DNA from: Deltaproteobacteria bacterium
GTDB taxonomy: Bacteria; Desulfobacterota; GWC2-55-46; DRQE01
Assembly (NCBI GenBank): GCA_011371515.1
Contig: DRQE01000161.1
Location: forward strand, 1 to 10,557
DNA length: 10,557 bases
Direction of reading: 5' to 3'
The notes below the pieces were generated by a model that was given only the letters and a program-made list of their open reading frames with translations, was not told the origin of the DNA and did not search any database. Below are positions 1 to 5,966 of this stretch, piece by piece. A program made the translations under genes and the position numbers. Positions within the stretch are counted from its first letter, which is position 1, and the number at the start of each line of letters is the position of its first letter.

Positions 1-151
1 CGGTCATCTTTGCCTGCCTATCGTAGAGCACCAGCACCGCAGATATGACGGTAATGAGTATTCCCATCACTATGAGTATCTCCACGAGGGTGAATCCCCT
101 GTTGCAACCAGCATGCCCTGTGGCAGTGTATTTTTCCGTGAGATACCTCAT
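1..151 (-). CDS. prepilin-like protein with N-terminal methylation motif (PilW-like), partial, cut by left edge
   Basis: The minus strand has an ATG at 151 opening a frame that stays open to the window edge (50 codons visible). The translation begins MRYLTEKYTATGHAGCNRG and continues FTLVEILIVMGILITVISA. This is a class III signal: a basic leader ending in Gly, then Phe at mature position 1, Glu at mature position 5, and a hydrophobic helix. The leader is 19 residues, and no ATG, GTG or TTG lies in frame between the ATG and the cleavage site, so this start is the only simple choice. It begins four bases after the stop of the PilV-like gene; an AGAAGG at 165-170 lies 13 bases upstream, a weak ribosome site. 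Order after a PilV-like gene and the residues after the helix (LYDRQAKMT) resemble PilW-type minor pilins, but the diagnostic C-terminal part is outside the window. The prepilin call is strong; the subtype is a guess. Confidence 0.85.
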   Translation of the reverse strand, partial: MRYLTEKYTATGHAGCNRGFTLVEILIVMGILITVISAVLVLYDRQAKMT

Positions 152-155
152 TCTT

Positions 156-563
156 CTATATGGTCCTTCTAAAGGTTGTAAGCGTTATGGACCTGCCTCC
201 ACCACTTACGGTTACATCTATCCTTGCCACCCCTGATACAGGGTTGTTGGCGTCTATGTCGAGTTGTGCAGAATATGTAACTCCGTGTACCGTTCTGGTA
301 GTTGCGCTGGTATCAGGGTCAAGGTCGTAGACCACATCGGTCTGGTCTGTATCGAATATGGTATCATCAGGGTCTCTCGCCATAATCTCATCAAGAACAG
401 AATAGGCGATGGTGCTTTCTATGGTTATACTCTGGGCACGACGGTTGGAACTCATACCACTGGTAAGCACAGTTGCCGTTGCAAGAAGCCCCACGGCAAG
501 TATGAAGAGCGCTACCATAAGCTCCACAAGCGAGAAACCCTTCTCTCCCCTGACATGGACCAC
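156..563 (-). CDS. pilV: type IV pilus minor prepilin, PilV-like
   Basis: A 135-residue prepilin using a GTG start at 563. Its leader MVHVRGEKG is followed by FSLVELMVALFILAVGLLAT: cleavage Gly9/Phe10, Glu at mature position 5, and a helix of about 22 residues. The AL-FILAVGLLA pattern is typical of PilV-type minor pilins, which prime or tip the type IV pilus. The mature protein is about 126 residues, has no cysteine, and carries a very Asp-rich segment (residues 64-84). The frame can be extended to a TTG at 614, but that codon is the -12 box of the sigma-54 promoter and lies upstream of the predicted transcription start. GTG 563 instead has GGAGGT nine bases upstream. The likely processing enzyme (PilD) is three genes upstream and a second prepilin follows after four bases. 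The prepilin class is certain; the PilV name rests on the N-terminus and gene order. Confidence 0.88.
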   Translation of the reverse strand: MVHVRGEKGFSLVELMVALFILAVGLLATATVLTSGMSSNRRAQSITIESTIAYSVLDEIMARDPDDTIFDTDQTDVVYDLDPDTSATTRTVHGVTYSAQLDIDANNPVSGVARIDVTVSGGGRSITLTTFRRTI

Positions 564-572
564 CAGAAGATG

Positions 573-578
573 ACCTCC
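573..578 (-). promoter_or_regulatory. Shine-Dalgarno of the PilV-like gene
   Basis: The minus strand reads AAAGGAGGT, with GGAGGT at 578-573, nine bases before the GTG at 563. It is one of the strongest ribosome sites in the window. It fixes the start downstream of the longer TTG-initiated frame and lies about 21 bases into the predicted transcript. Confidence 0.85.
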
Positions 579-598
579 TTTCAGAGAGTATCCCTGCC

Positions 599-625
599 AA
601 ACAATATCTTGCAATATCTATGCCA
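599..625 (-). promoter_or_regulatory. sigma-54 (RpoN) -24/-12 promoter for the minor pilin genes
   Basis: The minus strand reads TGGCAT-AGATA-TTGCA at 625-610. The consensus is TGGCAC-N5-TTGCA/T. The invariant GG (-24) and GC (-12) doublets are both present and separated by exactly the required distance: second G of GG at 623, C of GC at 611, 12 bases apart. This predicts transcription start near 599, giving a leader of about 36 bases with a strong Shine-Dalgarno before the GTG at 563. The gene immediately upstream encodes a sigma-54 activator, which makes local activation likely. That pairing is inference; the promoter match is seen directly. Confidence 0.85.
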
Positions 626-678
626 TTCAAAAAGTGCTTATTTTCAAGGTACTTTTCGGGATGGATGGTCTGGAAGGC

Positions 679-695
679 TATGAAAAAATTTCATA
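679..695 (-). repeat. 17-bp palindrome at the regulator stop codon, candidate activator site
   Basis: The minus strand reads TATGAAA-TTT-TTTCATA: two 7-base inverted arms around a 3-base centre, overlapping the TGA stop of the response regulator gene (691-693). The centre lies about 88 bases upstream of the predicted sigma-54 transcription start, a normal distance for an enhancer-binding protein. The arms have only two G/C pairs in total, so a terminator hairpin is unlikely. Use as an activator site is inference. Confidence 0.4.
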
Positions 696-2034
696 ATCCG
701 TAATTTTTTATCTTGTAGAGAAGTGCGCGGTGGCTTATCTCGAGAAGTTTTGCCGCCTTTGTCCTGTTGCCGCCCGTTATCTCAAGGGCCCTTTTTATGA
801 GTCTTTTTTCAAGCTCCTCTTCTGCCTTTTTTATGGACAGTGTCGGATAGTCCCTATCTTTCGTCTCTTTATACTCCTTTTCCTTTAATATGGGCAGGCT
901 TTCGGGGGTTATAACCTCTTTATCTTCCAGTATGACTGCTCTTTCCATCACATTCTCGAGTTCCCTTACATTGCCGGGCCAGTGGTAGGAAAGAAGAAGC
1001 TCCATTGCCCGAGGGCTTATACCTTGGAGCTTTTTTGAGTATCTACGGCTGTAGCGCTCAAGGAAGAACCCTGCCAGAAGCTCTATATCTGCCCTTCGTT
1101 CTCTAAGTGGGGGCACCTTTATGGGTATGACATTGAGTCTGTAGTAGAGGTCTTCACGGAACCTGCCCTTCTTTATCTCCTCTTCAAGGTCTCGTGAGGT
1201 GGCGGCTATAACCCTTACATCCACCTTTGTGGTCTTAGTGTCACCAACCCTTCTTACCTCTCCTTCCTGCAGCACCCTTAAGAGTTTTACCTGAAGTTCC
1301 TTTGGAAGTTCACCCACCTCATCGAGGAATATTGTCCCCCCATCTGCCTCGTGGAACAGACCGTTTCTGGTTCTAACGGCATCTGTAAAGGCACCCTTTA
1401 TGTGGCCGAAGAGCTCGCTTTCCATGAGACCCTCTGGTATGGCTCCACAGTTTACGGGCACAAAGGGTGCGTCCTTTCTTCGGCTCTTCGAGTGTATCGT
1501 TCTTGCCACAAGCTCCTTTCCGGTGCCTGTCTCACCTGTTATGAGAACGGTTGTATCGTAGTCTGCAATTCTGTCTATGAGTGCCACTATCTCCAGCATC
1601 TTTCTGTCTTTCGCATACAGGGGTGGGTATTTCTCCATATCCTGTCTTCTAAGCCGTTCGTTCTCCCTGCGAAGTCTTTCGCGCTCCTGAGCCTTGCGAA
1701 GCGTAAGGATTATCTCGTCGGTCTTGAAGGGTTTCGATATGTAATCATAGGCACCGAGCTTCATGCACTCTACGGCTGTATCTATCGTGCCGTAGGCACT
1801 CATCATTATTACCGTTGCGTCGGTGCCTCTTTCCTTTAGCTTTTTCAGAAACTCAAGCCCATCCATACCCGGCATCTTTATGTCACAGAGTATGAAGTCG
1901 AACGCCTCTTTTCCGAGCACATGGAGGGCAACCTCTGCATCCTCTGCACAGACCACATCGTAGCCCTCCTTTTTGAGCATTATGGAGAGCATGTGACGCA
2001 TCGCCTCTTCGTCATCAACCACGAGTATCCTCAC
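691..2034 (-). CDS. pilR: sigma-54-dependent response regulator, NtrC/PilR family
   Basis: A 447-residue NtrC-type activator. The receiver domain (1-120) has the acid pocket D7/D8, phosphoacceptor D51 (CDIKMPG), S79 and K101 (SKPF). The AAA+ domain (about 140-370) has Walker A GETGTGKE (167-174), Walker B TIFLDE (234-239), Arg residues in FREDLYYRL and GNVRELE (354-360). The sigma-54 contact loop reads GAFTDA (214-219) rather than GAFTGA. A FIS-type helix-turn-helix ends the protein (about 405-445). On phosphorylation it should oligomerise and drive open-complex formation at sigma-54 promoters. It starts with GTG, with GGAGGT ten bases upstream, and overlaps the kinase gene by 20 bp. PilR is assigned because pilD lies upstream and a sigma-54 promoter plus prepilin genes lie directly downstream; the domains alone would also fit other NtrC-family regulators. 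Confidence 0.93.
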   Translation of the reverse strand: MRILVVDDEEAMRHMLSIMLKKEGYDVVCAEDAEVALHVLGKEAFDFILCDIKMPGMDGLEFLKKLKERGTDATVIMMSAYGTIDTAVECMKLGAYDYISKPFKTDEIILTLRKAQERERLRRENERLRRQDMEKYPPLYAKDRKMLEIVALIDRIADYDTTVLITGETGTGKELVARTIHSKSRRKDAPFVPVNCGAIPEGLMESELFGHIKGAFTDAVRTRNGLFHEADGGTIFLDEVGELPKELQVKLLRVLQEGEVRRVGDTKTTKVDVRVIAATSRDLEEEIKKGRFREDLYYRLNVIPIKVPPLRERRADIELLAGFFLERYSRRYSKKLQGISPRAMELLLSYHWPGNVRELENVMERAVILEDKEVITPESLPILKEKEYKETKDRDYPTLSIKKAEEELEKRLIKRALEITGGNRTKAAKLLEISHRALLYKIKNYGL

Positions 2035-3553
2035 TGTCGGGCTTACCTCCTGTGGTATGTTTACCTTCCGCCGGAAGATGTATCGTGAATGTGGTGCCCT
2101 CTCCTTTCACAGATTCAACCGTTATGTCACCACCGTGTGCCTTTATTATATCTCTTGCAATAAATAGCCCAAGGCCCGTTCCCTTTCCACACTCCTTGGT
2201 GGTAAAGAAGGGCTCGAATATTCTATCCACATCCTCTCTGTCTATACCACAGCCGCTATCCCTTATACTTATGTAGACGAACCTTCTCTCCTCTGTATCG
2301 GGCAGAAAGACGGGGTCTCCTTTTCTTCTGCTTCCAAGGGGTCTTGTGTGGCGTTCTATTCGCTCGCCTGTTGTAATCTCTACTGTGCCGCTACCGTTCA
2401 TGGACTCTGCCGCATTGAGAAGAAGGTTTATAAAGACCTGTCGCAGCCGTGACTCATCGATGATAACACGGGAAAGCCCCTGTTTCAATCGGCAGTTGAC
2501 CTCTATGTCCTTGAATTCTCTGTGGTGTTTGAGAAAAGAGAGTGCATCCTCCAGCACCGTATTTACATCCACAGGGGGGTTGTTCTTTGCAGGTGGTCGT
2601 GAAAGGCTTAAGAAGTCTTTTATGAGGCTATCTATCCTCTCTATCTCTCGAATGGTCCTTTCGAGTATCTCCTGTCTCTCTTCAGGGTTATCCACACCTT
2701 TTTTTAGTATATCCAGATAGCCCTGCACGGCTCCAAGGGGGTTACCCACCTCGTGGGCAATGCCTGCGGCAAGGCGTCCGAGGGAGGCAAGGGTTCTCGT
2801 CCTTAACAGTTCTTCCTGTGTCGTGGCAAGCTCACGGTTTACCCTGTTCAGGCGTCTTATCTCCTCTTCTATCCTTTCTGCCATGGTGTTGAAAGATGTT
2901 GCAAGGGCTTTCACCTCCTCCACCCCCTCTGTATTCACCCTCTCTTCGAGCCTTCCGCCGGCAATCCTTGTGGCTGCAGCCTCAAGCCTTTTAAGTGGGT
3001 CAACCACTATACGCCTTAAGAAGTAAACCCCCACCACAGTTATAATCACCGCATCGAGCACTATGTAGAACAGAAGAAACCACCATGTTCTTTTAACCTC
3101 TTTCTTTATGGCTGTAAGTGGCATGGTAAAGAGCACCCGCTTCGTGCCTCTGGCTGGGGCAACCTCCACATAGAGCATCTCCCCGACACCCATAAGGATT
3201 CCGCCGCCTTCCATGTAGACCTTAACCCCCTCGTCAACGAGCATAAGCCTTCCCCTCGGTCTCTCAACAGAGCCATCCTTGAGGAGAACCCTTCCGGTGG
3301 CATCGGTTATGAGAAGGTCTCTTATGTCTGTTTCCTTGACTATGTCGAGCACCTTTGCCGGAAAGGATGACGCAGAGGGTCTTGTCTGGTGGCGGATGAG
3401 TCTTGCAACAAAACTTGCATCCTCCACCTTGTTGAGAATTGCGTTCTTCTCTATCATCTTTATGCTGAAGAGCCCTATAAACCCTATGCCTGCCACGGCT
3501 ATAAGGGTTATGGCACCCACTATTTGGGAGTGTATGCTTCGCATCCTCTTCAT
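2015..3553 (-). CDS. membrane sensor histidine kinase, NtrB/ZraS-like (PilS-like by context)
   Basis: A 512-residue kinase. A TM segment (about 11-34) is followed by a periplasmic sensor region (about 35-155) and a second TM (about 157-182). Next come a HAMP linker (about 180-235), a coiled stretch, the HisKA H-box with H267 (AGIAHEVGNPLG), N-box N380 (INLLLNAAES), G1 DSGCGID (432-438), F-box EPFFTT and G2 GKGTGLGL (456-463). It should autophosphorylate H267 and pass phosphate to D51 of the regulator encoded next. The ATG at 3553 overlaps the prepilin peptidase stop by four bases (ATGA). The Pseudomonas PilS has six TM segments and a PAS domain, whereas this protein has two TM segments and a periplasmic domain. 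It is therefore a PilS counterpart by gene position, not by architecture. The signal sensed is unknown. Confidence 0.93.
   Translation of the reverse strand: MKRMRSIHSQIVGAITLIAVAGIGFIGLFSIKMIEKNAILNKVEDASFVARLIRHQTRPSASSFPAKVLDIVKETDIRDLLITDATGRVLLKDGSVERPRGRLMLVDEGVKVYMEGGGILMGVGEMLYVEVAPARGTKRVLFTMPLTAIKKEVKRTWWFLLFYIVLDAVIITVVGVYFLRRIVVDPLKRLEAAATRIAGGRLEERVNTEGVEEVKALATSFNTMAERIEEEIRRLNRVNRELATTQEELLRTRTLASLGRLAAGIAHEVGNPLGAVQGYLDILKKGVDNPEERQEILERTIREIERIDSLIKDFLSLSRPPAKNNPPVDVNTVLEDALSFLKHHREFKDIEVNCRLKQGLSRVIIDESRLRQVFINLLLNAAESMNGSGTVEITTGERIERHTRPLGSRRKGDPVFLPDTEERRFVYISIRDSGCGIDREDVDRIFEPFFTTKECGKGTGLGLFIARDIIKAHGGDITVESVKGEGTTFTIHLPAEGKHTTGGKPDSEDTRG
2045..2050 (-). promoter_or_regulatory. 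Shine-Dalgarno of the response regulator inside the kinase gene
   Basis: GGAGGT at 2050-2045 on the minus strand lies within the last codons of the kinase, ten bases before the GTG at 2034. It decides the start and implies that translation of kinase and regulator is coupled. Confidence 0.8.
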
Positions 3554-4338
3554 AGAAGACCAACCAGTCTCAAATACCAGTGGATGGACTCCTCACCATA
3601 GAATAGGTAAAATAGCGCGCCTCCTGCAAGAAAGGGCCCGAAGGGCACGGCATATTTTGAGTCTCTTCCGGCCAAGGCAATAAGTGCCACACCCGCCACA
3701 GAGCCAACAAGGGTTGCCCCCAGAAGGGTTACCACCACACCCTTCCATCCTGTGAAAGCCCCTATCATTGCAAGAAGTTTGATGTCTCCTCCGCCCATAC
3801 CTTCTCTGCCTGCCGCCATGTAATAGAGCCATGCGATGGCAAGAAGCACCCCCCCACCAGCCAGCACCCCAAGAAGAGAGCTTACAAGCCCTGTCCACAC
3901 ACCCTCTGAAAGCACCGTCTGGACCACAATGCCTGCCACAATGCCGGGAAGGGTTATAACATCAGGAATAATCCTCAACGAAAGGTCTATGAATGTAATA
4001 ACTATAAGGGCAGAGGAGAAGGCGGAGTAGACGAAAAAACTCACCGTAAGCCCAAACTTTAAATAGAGCCCCAAAAAGACGAGCGCTGTGAGTGCCTCAA
4101 CAATGGGGTATCTTATGGATATGGGACTACCACAGTTTCTGCAACGCCCCCCGAGTATGAGATAACTTAAGATGGGTATGTTGTCATAGAAGGCTATTCT
4201 CTTTTTGCAGGCTGGGCACATGGAGCCCTCGAATACGATGGATTCTTTGCGGGGTATCCTGTGGATACATACATTGAGAAAACTACCTATGCATGTGCCT
4301 GCAAGAAATACCAGTATGGTAACGAGGGTCTCTGACAA
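3550..4338 (-). CDS. pilD: type IV prepilin peptidase / N-methyltransferase
   Basis: A 262-residue polytopic membrane protein of the A24A family, which cleaves prepilin leaders and N-methylates the new N-terminus. The N-terminal domain has GSFLNVCIHRIPR (18-30) and a zinc-type CxxC pair (C41/C44 and C66/C69). The catalytic aspartates are D118 in FIDLSLRIIPD and D185 in GGGDIKLL. Several hydrophobic segments follow, and the length is normal for the family. The frame opens at about 4360, and its only early start is TTG at 4338, 11 bases after the HEPN gene. No convincing Shine-Dalgarno precedes it, so the start is the least certain part. The stop overlaps the kinase ATG. Its presumed substrates, two prepilins, are encoded about 3 kb downstream on the same strand. 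Confidence 0.95.
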   Translation of the reverse strand: MSETLVTILVFLAGTCIGSFLNVCIHRIPRKESIVFEGSMCPACKKRIAFYDNIPILSYLILGGRCRNCGSPISIRYPIVEALTALVFLGLYLKFGLTVSFFVYSAFSSALIVITFIDLSLRIIPDVITLPGIVAGIVVQTVLSEGVWTGLVSSLLGVLAGGGVLLAIAWLYYMAAGREGMGGGDIKLLAMIGAFTGWKGVVVTLLGATLVGSVAGVALIALAGRDSKYAVPFGPFLAGGALFYLFYGEESIHWYLRLVGLL

Positions 4339-4349
4339 TTTGAGATAGT

Positions 4350-4772
4350 TTAAAGTGTTTCAGGAAGATAGTCTTTTCTTACATTCTCAACGAGTCTTAT
4401 AATATCGCCTGCAATCCTTAAGGCCTCTCTGGCATCCCTTACGCTGAACACCTCTGCCGGTATGCCACCGGGTAAGGCATCTGGAAAGCGTGAAGTCTTG
4501 TAGTAGAGGTCGAGCCTGCCTGCAGGTTCCACCAGCTCTTTGAAGCTTTCGTTGTAGGTTATCGCCCTTTCGAGTAGCTCAACCACAGAGCGCGTTTCCT
4601 TGGTGTCCTCCTTGTTGAAAAAAAGAAACGCCCTGAGAGCCTTTCCTGCTGCCTGCTGTGCCCAGAAACATGCTGCAAAGAAGTATCCGCCTTCAAGGTT
4701 CCACTCTGCCACCTTCATGTCGTACTCAGATTGTCTGAGCCAGCGGTCTGCTTCTTTGAATACGAGCTCCAT
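4350..4772 (-). CDS. HEPN-domain protein, orphan (no nucleotidyltransferase partner seen)
   Basis: A small (140-residue) all-helical HEPN-family protein. Recognisable family features are the N-terminal ADRWLRQSEYDMKVAEWN, the helix with AACFWAQQAAGKALRAFL, and the tyrosine-proline region LYYKTSRFPDALPGG, followed by a final helix (DAREALRIAGDIIRLV). HEPN proteins are often paired with MNT nucleotidyltransferases as toxin-antitoxin modules or act as RNases through an RX4-6H motif. This protein contains no histidine at all, so that RNase motif is absent, and no MNT gene flanks it. The frame extends to a TTG at 4781, but AGGAG at 4782-4786 abuts that codon and is nine bases from the ATG at 4772, so ATG is preferred. 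The Shine-Dalgarno overlaps the end of argJ. The function is unknown; the family call is good. Confidence 0.82.
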   Translation of the reverse strand: MELVFKEADRWLRQSEYDMKVAEWNLEGGYFFAACFWAQQAAGKALRAFLFFNKEDTKETRSVVELLERAITYNESFKELVEPAGRLDLYYKTSRFPDALPGGIPAEVFSVRDAREALRIAGDIIRLVENVRKDYLPETL

Positions 4773-4777
4773 CGGTT

Positions 4778-5962
4778 TCAACTCCTGTAAGATGCGTTTA
4801 TCTTTACATAATCATAAGAGAGGTCTGTTGTCCAGACCTTTGTTGAGGAGCTACCTGCCTTAAGGTCTATGGATATATCGATCTCTTTTCTCTTAAGCCT
4901 TCTTTTTGCCTGTCTTTCTTTATCTTTTCCAGTTGCAAGCCCACCTTCCACTATCCTTATACCGCACACATCTATTGCCACCTTTTCTGGGTCGAACCTT
5001 ATACCTGCTGCCCCAAGGGTTGCCATTATTCTACCCCAGTTGGGGTCTTCACCAAAAAGGGCTGTCTTTACGAGTAGCGAGTTTGCAACCTTCTTTGCCC
5101 CTCTTCTTGCCTCCTCAAGGGTTTTTGCACCTTTAAGCTCTACCTCCACAAACTTCGTTGCGCCCTCTCCATCACGAACTATCATCGTGGCAAGTTCTGT
5201 TGCCACCTCGCTTAATAGTTCTGAAAAGAGCCTGTAATCGTCTGTATTCTTCCTTATCCTCACCCCTGATGCACCGTTTGCAAGGGCAATGACCGTATCG
5301 TTGGTTGACATCTCTCCATCCACTGTTATTGCATTGAATGAGCCATCCACTGCCTTCCGTAAAGCCCTTTCAAGGGGAGCCCTTCCTATATCTGCATCTG
5401 TAAGGACGAATGCAAGCATGGTTGCCATCGAGGGCTCTATCATGCCAGCCCCCTTTGCAACGCCAACCATGTTGACTTTACCTTCTGAAAGCTCTATAGA
5501 GGTGTGAAGGAGTTTTGGGTGTGTATCGGTTGTCATTATTGCCTCTGCACAGTCAAGCCAGCCATGGGCTGATAGTTTGGAGACAAGCCTCGGGAGGGCA
5601 TCTACTATTCTGTTGGCTGGAAGCCTCTCTCCTATAACACCTGTGGATGCCACAAGGAGGCTTCCTGCAGGAACTCCTGCAGCCCTCTCTGCCGCTCTCA
5701 CTATAAGCTTTGTATCCTCCAGCCCCTCCTTGCCCGTGCAGGCATTGGCACATCCGCTGTTTATCACTATGCCACGGCTTACACCCCTCGTTATCCGTTT
5801 AAGGTCGAACTCTACGGGTGCAGCCTTTACGGTATTCTGGGTGAAGACTCCACAGGCGGTACACTCTCTATCACTCAGGATGAGTGCAAGGTCCTTCTTT
5901 CCCCTCTTCTTTATGCCTGCCCACATGCCACCTGCTCTGAAGCCTTCAACCCTTACTGCCAC
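4778..5962 (-). CDS. argJ: bifunctional glutamate N-acetyltransferase / amino-acid acetyltransferase ArgJ
   Basis: ArgJ moves the acetyl group from N-acetylornithine to glutamate, recycling it in cyclic arginine biosynthesis; many members also use acetyl-CoA. The precursor self-cleaves before a catalytic Thr, seen here in PSMATMLAF (Thr about residue 181). Other family marks are GFRAGGMWAGIKKRGKKDLA near the start, SGCANACTG, ASTGVIGERLP, KGAGMI and a complete C-terminus WTTDLSYDYVKINASYRS. The frame extends to a GTG at 6007 inside secA, but nothing resembling a ribosome site precedes that codon. GGGAG at 5971-5975 lies eight bases before the GTG at 5962 (five before GTG 5965), and family homology begins just after it. 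The gene thus starts a few bases after the secA stop and gives about 394 residues, normal for ArgJ. Whether the true start is 5962 or 5965 is undecided. Confidence 0.95.
   Translation of the reverse strand: MAVRVEGFRAGGMWAGIKKRGKKDLALILSDRECTACGVFTQNTVKAAPVEFDLKRITRGVSRGIVINSGCANACTGKEGLEDTKLIVRAAERAAGVPAGSLLVASTGVIGERLPANRIVDALPRLVSKLSAHGWLDCAEAIMTTDTHPKLLHTSIELSEGKVNMVGVAKGAGMIEPSMATMLAFVLTDADIGRAPLERALRKAVDGSFNAITVDGEMSTNDTVIALANGASGVRIRKNTDDYRLFSELLSEVATELATMIVRDGEGATKFVEVELKGAKTLEEARRGAKKVANSLLVKTALFGEDPNWGRIMATLGAAGIRFDPEKVAIDVCGIRIVEGGLATGKDKERQAKRRLKRKEIDISIDLKAGSSSTKVWTTDLSYDYVKINASYRS
4782..4786 (-). promoter_or_regulatory. Shine-Dalgarno of the HEPN gene at the argJ stop
   Basis: AGGAG on the minus strand lies in the final argJ codons, nine bases before ATG 4772 and with no gap before TTG 4781. 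It selects the ATG and indicates coupling to argJ translation. Confidence 0.7.
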
Positions 5963-5966
5963 CACC

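Noticed and set aside
564..614. Upstream extension of the PilV-like gene to TTG 614
   Set aside because: The TTG is the -12 box of the sigma-54 promoter and lies upstream of the predicted transcription start. The extra residues add a non-leader-like segment, and GTG 563 has a strong Shine-Dalgarno.
679..695. Palindrome after the response regulator as a Rho-independent terminator
   Set aside because: The stem is almost all A/T with a 3-base loop and no U tract follows, so it is unlikely to terminate. A DNA-binding site is a better reading.
4350..4772. HEPN/MNT toxin-antitoxin module
   Set aside because: No nucleotidyltransferase gene flanks it, the protein has no histidine and so no RX4-6H motif, and both neighbours are housekeeping or pilus genes in the same operon.
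5084..5101. GGGCA...TTGCA resembling a sigma-54 promoter inside argJ
   Set aside because: The GG to GC spacing is 13 rather than 12 and the first base is not T. It sits within a coding region with no gene start nearby.
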